Source: Myxococcota bacterium
GTDB lineage: Bacteria > Myxococcota_A > Polyangia > HGW-17 > JAJRWW01
Assembly: GCA_024276595.1 (NCBI GenBank)
Contig: JAJRWW010000560.1
Span: 1-9,628, forward strand
Length of the DNA: 9,628 bases
Reading direction: 5' to 3'
The notes beneath the pieces were generated by a model. That model made no database searches. It saw only the letters and a list, made by a program, of their open reading frames with translations, and was not told where the DNA came from. How positions within the stretch are numbered: position 1 is the stretch's first letter; every line of letters begins with the position of its first letter. Positions 1-5,616 of the stretch are shown here, piece after piece. The position numbers and the translations under genes were made by a program.

Positions 1-872
1 CAGGTCTGGGAGGCGACGTCGCACCCAAAGGTGCTCGTGTCGCCGCAGTCGCTGGGGTTCTCACACGTGGTGAAGGTACAATCGGACTCGCATCCGTCTC
101 CGTCCACGAGGTTTCCGTCGTCGCACTCCTCACCGGTCTCCAGGGTGCCGTTACCGCAGACGGCGGTGGTCTCGATGGTGCAGTTTGCGGAGCATCCGTC
201 TCCGTCCACGAGGTTTCCGTCGTCGCACTCCTCGCCGGTCTCCAGGGTGCCGTTGCCGCAGACGGCGGTGGTCTCGATGGTGCAGTTTGCGGAGCATCCG
301 TCTCCGTCCACGAGGTTTCCGTCGTCGCACTCCTCGCCGGTCTCCAGGGTGCCGTTACCGCAGACGGCGGTGGTCTCGATGGTGCAGTTTGCGGAGCATC
401 CGTCTCCGTCGGTCAGGTTTCCGTCGTCGCACTCCTCGCCGGTCTCCAGGGTGCCGTTGCCGCAGACGGGGCCGGCCTCGATGGTGCAGTTTGCGGAGCA
501 TCCGTCACCGTCGGTCAGGTTTCCGTCGTCGCACTCCTCGCCGGTCTCCTGGGTGCCGTTGCCGCAGACGGGGCCGGTCTCGATGGTGCAGTTTGCGGAG
601 CATCCGTCACCGTCGGTCAGGTTTCCGTCGTCGCACTCCTCGCCGGTCTCCTGGACGCCGTTGCCGCAGTTGGAGCTTCCCTCCAGCACGCAGTAGCCCG
701 AGCATCCATCCCCATTGAGGTTGTTTCCGTCGTCGCACTCCTCCCCCTGCTCCAGGATGCCGTTGCCGCACACCGGCTGGGTTCCCGCGGCATCATCCGA
801 GCATCCCGCCGCTGTTCCCAGGACCCAGGCGAAGGCCGCGATAGCCACACATACCCGTGATCGTCTGCTCAT
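1..872 (-). CDS. Cysteine-rich repeat lipoprotein (DUF4215 / myxobacterial disulfide-repeat type), 3' end outside window
   Basis: Seen: on the minus strand an ATG at 872 opens a frame that stays open to the window edge, giving 290 visible residues with no stop. Residues 1-24 are a lipoprotein signal peptide: basic start MSRRSR, hydrophobic core, then GTAAGC with the lipidated Cys at 24, followed by SDD. Residues about 35-272 are seven 34-residue repeats of the form CGNGxxExGEECDDGN, xDGDGC, then SANC. After repeat 7 the sequence becomes a different Cys-rich segment (CENPSDCGDT). The start is supported by AAGGAG 8 nt upstream. Known: such repeats (DUF4215, TIGR02232-like) occur in exported proteins of Myxococcota and are thought to be disulfide-stabilised. 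Inferred: a surface or periplasmic anchored protein of unknown ligand, possibly much longer. It is divergent from the radical SAM run and probably unrelated to it. Confidence 0.88.
   Translation of the reverse strand, partial: MSRRSRVCVAIAAFAWVLGTAAGCSDDAAGTQPVCGNGILEQGEECDDGNNLNGDGCSGYCVLEGSSNCGNGVQETGEECDDGNLTDGDGCSANCTIETGPVCGNGTQETGEECDDGNLTDGDGCSANCTIEAGPVCGNGTLETGEECDDGNLTDGDGCSANCTIETTAVCGNGTLETGEECDDGNLVDGDGCSANCTIETTAVCGNGTLETGEECDDGNLVDGDGCSANCTIETTAVCGNGTLETGEECDDGNLVDGDGCESDCTFTTCENPSDCGDTSTFGCDVASQT
57..770 (-). repeat. Seven tandem 102-bp repeats encoding 34-residue Cys-rich units
   Basis: The first Cys codon of successive units lies at 770, 668, 566, 464, 362, 260 and 158, exactly 102 bp apart. 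Units 5 and 6 differ at essentially one silent base (GGT versus GGC in the CGNG codons). Units 2-4 carry LTDGDGC where units 5-7 carry LVDGDGC. The unit nearest the N-terminus (ILEQGEECDDGNNLNGDGC) and the last unit are the most divergent, as expected if the array grows and homogenises from the middle. Confidence 0.93.
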
Positions 873-880
873 TGTCTCTT

Positions 881-886
881 CTCCTT
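881..886 (-). promoter_or_regulatory. Ribosome binding site of the Cys-rich lipoprotein gene
   Basis: The minus strand reads AAGGAG, then eight bases, then the ATG at 872. It is the clearest Shine-Dalgarno match I see in the window and it fixes the start of the lipoprotein. Confidence 0.75.
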
Positions 887-932
887 GAAAAACGTCTGTC
901 GAAAAAAGGCGAACGACCACGCTCGCACGGTC

Positions 933-960
933 ACCATAGCGCAGCAGCGGCTGTCCGCAA
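933..960 (-). promoter_or_regulatory. Possible sigma70-like promoter for the lipoprotein gene
   Basis: The minus strand has TTGCGG (955-960), a 16-bp spacer and TATGGT (933-938). The -35 box matches TTGACA at only three positions and the -10 box matches TATAAT at four. A start about 7 bp downstream would leave a leader of roughly 50 nt ending in a good ribosome binding site. This is a weak call. I see no convincing promoter on the plus strand for the radical SAM genes in 873-1092. Confidence 0.25.
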
Positions 961-1031
961 AGGAGAAAGGCGCGATCAGCGCTGGTGCTGCTCACGCCAG
1001 CTCGCTCATCCTTGACCGCGGCGATGGCGGG

Positions 1032-1067
1032 GGGCACCATTGCCCTTCAGGGCACCATTGCCCCTCA
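1032..1067 (+). repeat. Two tandem 18-bp repeats, each containing a GGGCA-N4-TGCCC dyad
   Basis: GGGCACCATTGCCC occurs at 1032-1045 and again at 1050-1063, with TTCA or CTCA completing each 18-bp unit. Each copy has 5-bp inverted arms (GGGCA/TGCCC) around CCAT. The pair ends about 26 bp before the ATG chosen for the first radical SAM gene. It may be a tandem operator. If translation instead starts at GTG 985 or ATG 1024, it encodes a GTIALQ/GTIAPQ peptide duplication. The sequence alone does not decide between these. Confidence 0.6.
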
Positions 1068-1092
1068 GGGCCCCCCTGGCCCGCGGGAAGCT

Positions 1093-2583
1093 ATGAAGGT
1101 ACTGCTTTTGCAGCCGCAGATCGGCTACATGGACTCCCTCAGGAGCGCCCCTGGGTTGCCCCTTGGCCTGCTGAGCGCCGCCGCCGGACTGGACCAGCGG
1201 ACAGAGGTGGAGCTCCTGGACGCCCGCCTGGAGCCCGACATGGGAGGGCGCCTGGCCCAGAGCTTGCGCGAGGACCCACTGCTGGTGGGGATCACCTGCC
1301 ACACCGGCCCCATGATCCGCGGTGCCCTGGAGCTGAGCCGCCAGGTGAAGACCCTCTCTCGCGCGCCGGTGGTGTGGGGCGGCGTACATCCCAGCCTGGC
1401 CCCAGAGGTGACCCTCTCGGATCCCGCCGTTGACATCTGTGTGCGCGGGGAGGGCGAGGCGACCCTTGGGGATCTGGCGGTAGCCCTGGAGTCGGGTCGG
1501 AGCCTCGAAGGGATCCCGGGCCTCGCCTTCAGGGCCAACGGGCGCGTCGTAGTGACTCCCGACCGCCCGCAGCTCACACCCGATCTATGGCCCGAACCCC
1601 GCTGGGACCTCGTGGATGTGGCCCGGTATCTGCCCGAGTACGACGGCCGCCGGAGCCTCTTTTTCCAGGCCTCACGTGGCTGCCCGTTCAGGTGCAGCTA
1701 CTGCTACAACGCTCCCTTCAACCACCGCCGATTCCGGCTTCGTCCCGCTCCCCACGTGATCGAGTCTCTCCAGCGGCTGAGAGGCGAGCACGGCTTCGAG
1801 GACGTCTACTTCGTGGACGACAACTTCTTCGTCAACCTGGACTGGGCCCAGGAGCTGGTGGCCGGCGTCTGCGACCTGGGGCTCTCCTGGCAGGTCCAGG
1901 GCGTGGACGTGGCCTCCCTGTTGCGAATGAGCCCTGCGTACCTCGCGCGCCTCGCAGGGCTGGGGTGCAGCCGCCTGACCATCGGAGTGGAGACCGGGAG
2001 TGACCACATGCGCCGACAGGTGGGAAAGCAGGGCACTCGCGCAGACGTGGTGCGGGCAATCGCGCGGCTGCGTGGCACGGGGATCAAGGTATTCACCAGC
2101 TTCATGGTGGGCTTCCCTGGGGAGCGGCTGTCCGAGATGCGGGAGACGGTGGACCTGGCCCTGGAGCTTTTGGACCGCTTCGACTTCGTGCGCTGCTCCC
2201 CCATCTACTGCTTCACCCCCTACCCGGGCACATCCAGCTACGAGCTGGCCATGAGGGCGGGCTTCCGCCCGCCCCGGAGTCTGGAGGGCTGGGCTCGCGT
2301 GGGCAGCTTCGACGACTTCACCTGGCTGGAGCAGACCAACGACCAGGTCCTGGACCGGGAGACGTTCCTGGGGCTCCACGCGGTCACCCTGCTCATGGAC
2401 GAGAAGGTCCGGGACTACTCCACGTCGCCGCTGCTGGCCCTGCTGGCCAGGGCCTACAGGCCCATCGCCCGCTTCAGGGCCCGACACCTCTTTTTTGCTG
2501 CCATGCCAGAGCGCCGGCTCCTGCGGTGGCTGCTGGAGCGCCAGGCTCCGAGCGCGAGCAGTGATCGCTGCCAGGCTCCTTGA
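1093..2583 (+). CDS. Radical SAM gene 1: cobalamin-binding (B12) radical SAM protein, BchE-like class B
   Basis: Length 496 aa from this start. Seen: residues 1-140 form a Rossmann-like B12-binding domain starting MKVLLLQPQ and carrying WGGVHPS at 95-101. It lacks the DxHxxG motif of base-off/His-on cobalamin proteins, as is usual in this class. The radical SAM core has RGCPFRCSYCYN with cluster cysteines C197, C201 and C204, then GVETGS, MVGFPGE (338-344) and YPGTSSYE (377 on). The C-terminus (about 400-496) is specific to this protein and lacks the FYLRP element of its three relatives. Known: the family does C-methylation, ring formation or hydration at unactivated carbons using AdoMet and a 4Fe-4S cluster. 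Start choice: ATG 1093 gives the canonical N-terminus. An in-frame GTG at 985, with AAAGGAG well upstream, or ATG 1024 would add a low-complexity extension. Substrate unknown. Confidence 0.88.
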   Translation: MKVLLLQPQIGYMDSLRSAPGLPLGLLSAAAGLDQRTEVELLDARLEPDMGGRLAQSLREDPLLVGITCHTGPMIRGALELSRQVKTLSRAPVVWGGVHPSLAPEVTLSDPAVDICVRGEGEATLGDLAVALESGRSLEGIPGLAFRANGRVVVTPDRPQLTPDLWPEPRWDLVDVARYLPEYDGRRSLFFQASRGCPFRCSYCYNAPFNHRRFRLRPAPHVIESLQRLRGEHGFEDVYFVDDNFFVNLDWAQELVAGVCDLGLSWQVQGVDVASLLRMSPAYLARLAGLGCSRLTIGVETGSDHMRRQVGKQGTRADVVRAIARLRGTGIKVFTSFMVGFPGERLSEMRETVDLALELLDRFDFVRCSPIYCFTPYPGTSSYELAMRAGFRPPRSLEGWARVGSFDDFTWLEQTNDQVLDRETFLGLHAVTLLMDEKVRDYSTSPLLALLARAYRPIARFRARHLFFAAMPERRLLRWLLERQAPSASSDRCQAP

Positions 2584-2602
2584 ATGGGCACTGTGGTCGA
2601 AG

Positions 2603-2698
2603 ATGAGTCGAGTCATGCTCCAGCCAGGATCTAGCCTTGGTCAGCCGGACATCAAGCGCCGGTGTGAGGCGATGCCTCCCTGGGGCGGTGGACGATAG
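2603..2698 (+). CDS. Possible 31-residue small ORF between radical SAM genes 1 and 2
   Basis: An ATG at 2603 opens a 31-codon frame ending with TAG at 2696-2698, three bases before the ATG of the next gene. The peptide begins MSRVMLQPGSSLGQP and ends PPWGGGR. No good ribosome binding site precedes it, and the same frame is open upstream into the gene 1 coding region, which weakens the case. It could be a leader peptide coupling translation into gene 2, a peptide substrate, or chance. The rest of the 118-bp gap shows only a weak 5-bp hairpin (GAGGC-GAT-GCCTC, 2666-2678). Confidence 0.12.
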   Translation: MSRVMLQPGSSLGQPDIKRRCEAMPPWGGGR

Positions 2699-2701
2699 GC
2701 C

Positions 2702-4105
2702 ATGCGGGTGCTCCTGGTAAAGCCGAGATCCCATACCGACTCTGTTACTCCGCCCCTCGGCCTGGGGTACCTGGCCGAGCAGATCCGCGGTCACCACAGG
2801 GTGGCTGTGCTCGACTGCCTGGCCAGGGGGCTCACCACTGAGGGGCTCTTGCGGGAGGTGAGGCGGCGCCAGCCCCAGGTGGTGGGAATTCAGGTCTACA
2901 CCTCGGACCGGGAGGTAGTCCGACGCTACCTGCGCGCCCTGTCCCGGCTGCACCCCATGCCGGTGATCGTTGTTGGCGGGCCTCACCCGTCGTCCGTGCC
3001 CCAGAGCGTGCTGCAGGATCTCGGGCCGGCCGTGGCCTTCGCATTCGCCGGAGAGGCGGAGCTCCCCTTTGCCCGCTGGCTGGATCTCCTGGAGGCGGGG
3101 GATCTCTCCCCTGAGAGCCTTGGGGATGTGCCGGGCCTCATCTGGCGACGAGGGGGCGAGGTCGTGGCAAACAGCCCGGCCTTCCAGCAGGACCTAGACA
3201 GGCACGGCGAGCCGGCCTGGGACATCCTGCGGCCCGAGCGCTACCCCCACTCCCCCTTCGCTGCCTTTGTGAAGGCCTTCCCTGCAGTACCCATCATTGC
3301 CTCGCGGGGGTGTCCTCATCGCTGCGCCTTCTGTGCCGCCGGCACCCTCTCTGGGCACCGGATCCGCTACCGATCCCCCGAGGCGGTGGTGGAGGAGATC
3401 CTGCGGCTGAAGCGCTGCCATGGGATCCGGGAGTTTCAGCTAGCGGACGACAACTTCACCGCCCGCCCTCGGCACGTGGCAAGGATGTGCGAGCTGCTGC
3501 TCGAGCGCGGCGTGAACCTGCCCTGGAGCTGCCCAAACGGGGTCAGGCTGGAGCGGCTGGACAGCGCACTGCTGGCCCTCATGCGCAGCAGCGGGTGTCA
3601 CAGCCTCGCGGTGGGCATCGAGAGCGGATCCCCCCGGATCCTGGAGAAGATCCATAAGCGGATAGATCTGGCTCGCATCAGGGAGGGGCTTCATCTCGTC
3701 AGGAAGGCCGGCATTGTCACTGTTGGCTACTTCATGCTCGGCTTCCCCACCGAGTCCCACCAGGAGCGGATCCAGACCATTCGCCTCTCCTTGGACTTGC
3801 CCCTGGACCGCGCCCACTTCATGCTCTACTGCCCACTGCCCGGGACTCCGCTGTACGAGGAGGCTCGCACCTCCTCCCGCTTCGCACCGGATGGGGACTT
3901 CGGGTTCAACTCCACGATTCACGTGCCCGTGGGCACCACCGCCACCCGCCTGGCGCTACAACAAAAGGAGGCATTTCTGCGCTTCTACCTGCGTCCCAGG
4001 CAGCTCGGGTTGCTCCTCGGCAGCGCTCGGAGCCCGGCCCACCTGGTGCACCTGGCCGGCAGAGTCCGGCGCTGGCTCCTCTCCAGCCCGGGGCAGGTGA
4101 CATGA
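2702..4105 (+). CDS. Radical SAM gene 2: cobalamin-binding (B12) radical SAM protein, BchE-like class B
   Basis: Length 467 aa, usual for the family. Seen: the N-terminal B12-binding-like domain starts MRVLLVKP, has PPLGLGYLAEQI near 18-29 and the VGGPHPS loop with G92, G93, P94 and H95. The radical SAM motif is RGCPHRCAFC with C204, C208 and C211. Downstream come VGIESGS, FMLGFPTE (344-351) and PLPGTPLYEE (around 379-386), the usual late-barrel elements of COG1032 proteins. The C-terminus carries FYLRPRQL from F428, shared with radical SAM genes 3 and 6. Context: it begins 118 bp after gene 1 without a strong ribosome binding site, and its last four bases (ATGA) contain the start of gene 3, so the two are probably translated together. 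Specific reaction and substrate cannot be read from the sequence. Confidence 0.88.
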   Translation: MRVLLVKPRSHTDSVTPPLGLGYLAEQIRGHHRVAVLDCLARGLTTEGLLREVRRRQPQVVGIQVYTSDREVVRRYLRALSRLHPMPVIVVGGPHPSSVPQSVLQDLGPAVAFAFAGEAELPFARWLDLLEAGDLSPESLGDVPGLIWRRGGEVVANSPAFQQDLDRHGEPAWDILRPERYPHSPFAAFVKAFPAVPIIASRGCPHRCAFCAAGTLSGHRIRYRSPEAVVEEILRLKRCHGIREFQLADDNFTARPRHVARMCELLLERGVNLPWSCPNGVRLERLDSALLALMRSSGCHSLAVGIESGSPRILEKIHKRIDLARIREGLHLVRKAGIVTVGYFMLGFPTESHQERIQTIRLSLDLPLDRAHFMLYCPLPGTPLYEEARTSSRFAPDGDFGFNSTIHVPVGTTATRLALQQKEAFLRFYLRPRQLGLLLGSARSPAHLVHLAGRVRRWLLSSPGQVT

Positions 4106-5505
4106 GCCGTCTCTCCCCAAGGGTGCTGCTGCTCAACCCCCCCGGGCGTCGCAAGTACCTGCGAGACTACTACTGCTCCACCGTGTCCAAGGCGGGCTAC
4201 TACTGGCACCCCATGGACCTCCTGCTACAGAGCGGGCACCTGGCCCCCCATGCTCACCTGAGCCTCCTGGACGCCATCGCGCACAACCTGTCGCCCCGAG
4301 CCACCCTCGAAGCCATCCGTGGCATGGACCCGGACCTCGTGGTCTCTCTGGTGGGAGCCCAGTCCATGGAAGAGGACCTGGCCTTCCTGCGTCTGGCGCG
4401 ACGGGTAGGCGTCCGACAGGCCGGCGCCCGGACGCGGGCGCTGGCCATCTCCGGGGAGCCGGTCAGGGGGGCTTCGCGGGAGAGGCTGGCAGAGCTTCTG
4501 CCCGGCGTCTTCCTCCTCCAGGACATCCTCGACGACGGCCTGGCCCGCTGGGTCGCCGACGGCATCTCGCCAGAAGACCCTCGGGTCACCCGCCCTGCTC
4601 CATGTCCCCGGCCACCTCCCCGCCTGGGAGTGGTCTCCATCCCACGACCGGAGCACCATCTGTTTCTATCCAGCCGCTACCGGGTGGTCTTCGATGGCGG
4701 GCGCCCCTTCGCGTCCGTGCTCACCGCCTACGGCTGCCCCCACCGATGCGCTTACTGCAACAGCGGCCTGGCGCACCTGGGATACGCGACCCGGCCCCTG
4801 GAGGAGGTGGCAGAGGAGCTGGATCACCTGGCGCACGCAGAGGCGGTCGGACATATCTTCTTCCGAGACATGGACCTCACCGCGAGCCGCGCCAGGCTCT
4901 TGCGATTGTGCGAGCTGCTCACGCGCTCCGGTTGGGGCTTTTCCTGGAGCTGCTATGCCCGGCCGGACGAGCTGGACAGCGAGCTGTGCGAGGTCATGTC
5001 CCGGGCCGGCTGCCGCCTCCTGCAGCTCGGCCTGGAGACCTTCCAGGAGCCGACGCTGGCGAGGCTGGATCGGCCCATGGCCGCCTCCACGCTGGAGCAG
5101 GCATTCTCTTTGGCGCGCACGCACAAGATGCGCGCCGGGGCCCACCTCATCCTGGGTCTGCCGGGCGAGGGGCCCAGGGACCTGTGGCGCACCTTCCGCA
5201 AGATCGTCTCCCTGGAGCCGGACTACGTGTCCTGGAACGTCCTGCAGTCCAGGAGCGGGGCATCCCTCGGCTCTCCAGGCGCCCCTCGCGCCGCAAAGCA
5301 CGCCGCACCCCGGCAAGGATCCACGACGCCACCAGGTCCAGGGGCGCCCGGCCTGCGCTGGGCGCGCCTGGCCGCCACATGGGGCTTTTACCTGCGGCCG
5401 CGCTACATCCTCCGCCAGCTCGCCCAGCTCCGCACCCCCGCCGAGGCGCGCGCCCTGCTCAGAACAGGAGCCAACCTCCTCTGGCGCTCGCTCACGGATC
5501 CGTGA
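4102..5505 (+). CDS. Radical SAM gene 3: B12-type radical SAM protein with a degenerate N-terminal domain
   Basis: Length 467 aa. Seen: the N-terminus begins PRVLLLNPPG like its relatives, but the usual VGGPHPS loop is replaced by ISGEPVRG, so cobalamin binding is doubtful. A Pro/Arg-rich linker (around 170-175) leads to YGCPHRCAYC with C212, C216 and C219. Later elements are LGLETFQEP and ILGLPGEGP (350-358). The PGTPLY segment of the relatives is replaced by LQSRSGASL and an Ala/Pro/Gly-rich low-complexity stretch (about 385-415). It then rejoins the family pattern at FYLRPRYIL from F429. The start overlaps the gene 2 stop by 4 bp. Inferred: a diverged paralog or pathway-specialised enzyme; the core cluster motif is intact, so it is probably still a radical enzyme. 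The stop codon lies inside a long palindrome. Confidence 0.84.
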   Translation: MSRLSPRVLLLNPPGRRKYLRDYYCSTVSKAGYYWHPMDLLLQSGHLAPHAHLSLLDAIAHNLSPRATLEAIRGMDPDLVVSLVGAQSMEEDLAFLRLARRVGVRQAGARTRALAISGEPVRGASRERLAELLPGVFLLQDILDDGLARWVADGISPEDPRVTRPAPCPRPPPRLGVVSIPRPEHHLFLSSRYRVVFDGGRPFASVLTAYGCPHRCAYCNSGLAHLGYATRPLEEVAEELDHLAHAEAVGHIFFRDMDLTASRARLLRLCELLTRSGWGFSWSCYARPDELDSELCEVMSRAGCRLLQLGLETFQEPTLARLDRPMAASTLEQAFSLARTHKMRAGAHLILGLPGEGPRDLWRTFRKIVSLEPDYVSWNVLQSRSGASLGSPGAPRAAKHAAPRQGSTTPPGPGAPGLRWARLAATWGFYLRPRYILRQLAQLRTPAEARALLRTGANLLWRSLTDP

Positions 5506-5511
5506 GCGAGC
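5486..5511. repeat. Perfect 26-bp palindrome spanning the stop codon of radical SAM gene 3
   Basis: The left arm GCTCGCTCACGGA (5486-5498) is followed directly by its exact reverse complement (5499-5511), centred on GGATCC. All 13 base pairs match. The gene 3 stop TGA is at 5503-5505, inside the right arm. In RNA this would form a long hairpin. It is not followed by a run of T, so it is not a textbook intrinsic terminator. A symmetrical protein-binding site or an mRNA-processing hairpin are alternatives. Confidence 0.85.
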
Positions 5512-5533
5512 CAGGCTCTGCTCTCGGCGGCCT

Positions 5534-5553
5534 GGGGCCGGAGGCCCGGCCCC
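5534..5553 (+). terminator. GC-rich hairpin in the gap between radical SAM genes 3 and 4, possible terminator or attenuator
   Basis: GGGGCCGG (5534-5541), a four-base AGGC loop and CCGGCCCC (5546-5553) form a perfect 8-bp all-GC stem, 28 nt after the gene 3 stop and 63 nt before the gene 4 ATG. No U-tract follows, so termination would be atypical. With the 26-bp palindrome just upstream, the gap looks structured, which suggests a transcript boundary, processing site or stabilising element between genes 1-3 and 4-6. Confidence 0.35.
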
Positions 5554-5616
5554 GTGCGTCTGCGCCTGGGTGCTCCGGTTGACCGCCCAGGCGGCAAACC
5601 TCATACTGACCTCGCC

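Noticed and set aside
31..718. Repetitive plus-strand reading frames opposite the lipoprotein repeats
   Set aside because: They are antisense images of the 102-bp array. The minus-strand frame has the signal peptide, lipobox, ribosome binding site and recognisable Cys-rich repeats.
57..770. CRISPR-like regular repeats
   Set aside because: The 102-bp units are contiguous coding repeats with no unique spacers.
1032..1045. Sigma54 promoter suggested by GG and GC pairs in the dyad
   Set aside because: The spacing between the GG and GC elements is 7 bp rather than the required 10.
985..1092. N-terminal extension of gene 1 from GTG 985
   Set aside because: The extension is low-complexity and precedes the canonical MKVLLLQP start of the B12 domain. 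The purine-rich AAAGGAG lies too far upstream for comfort. Kept only as an alternative.
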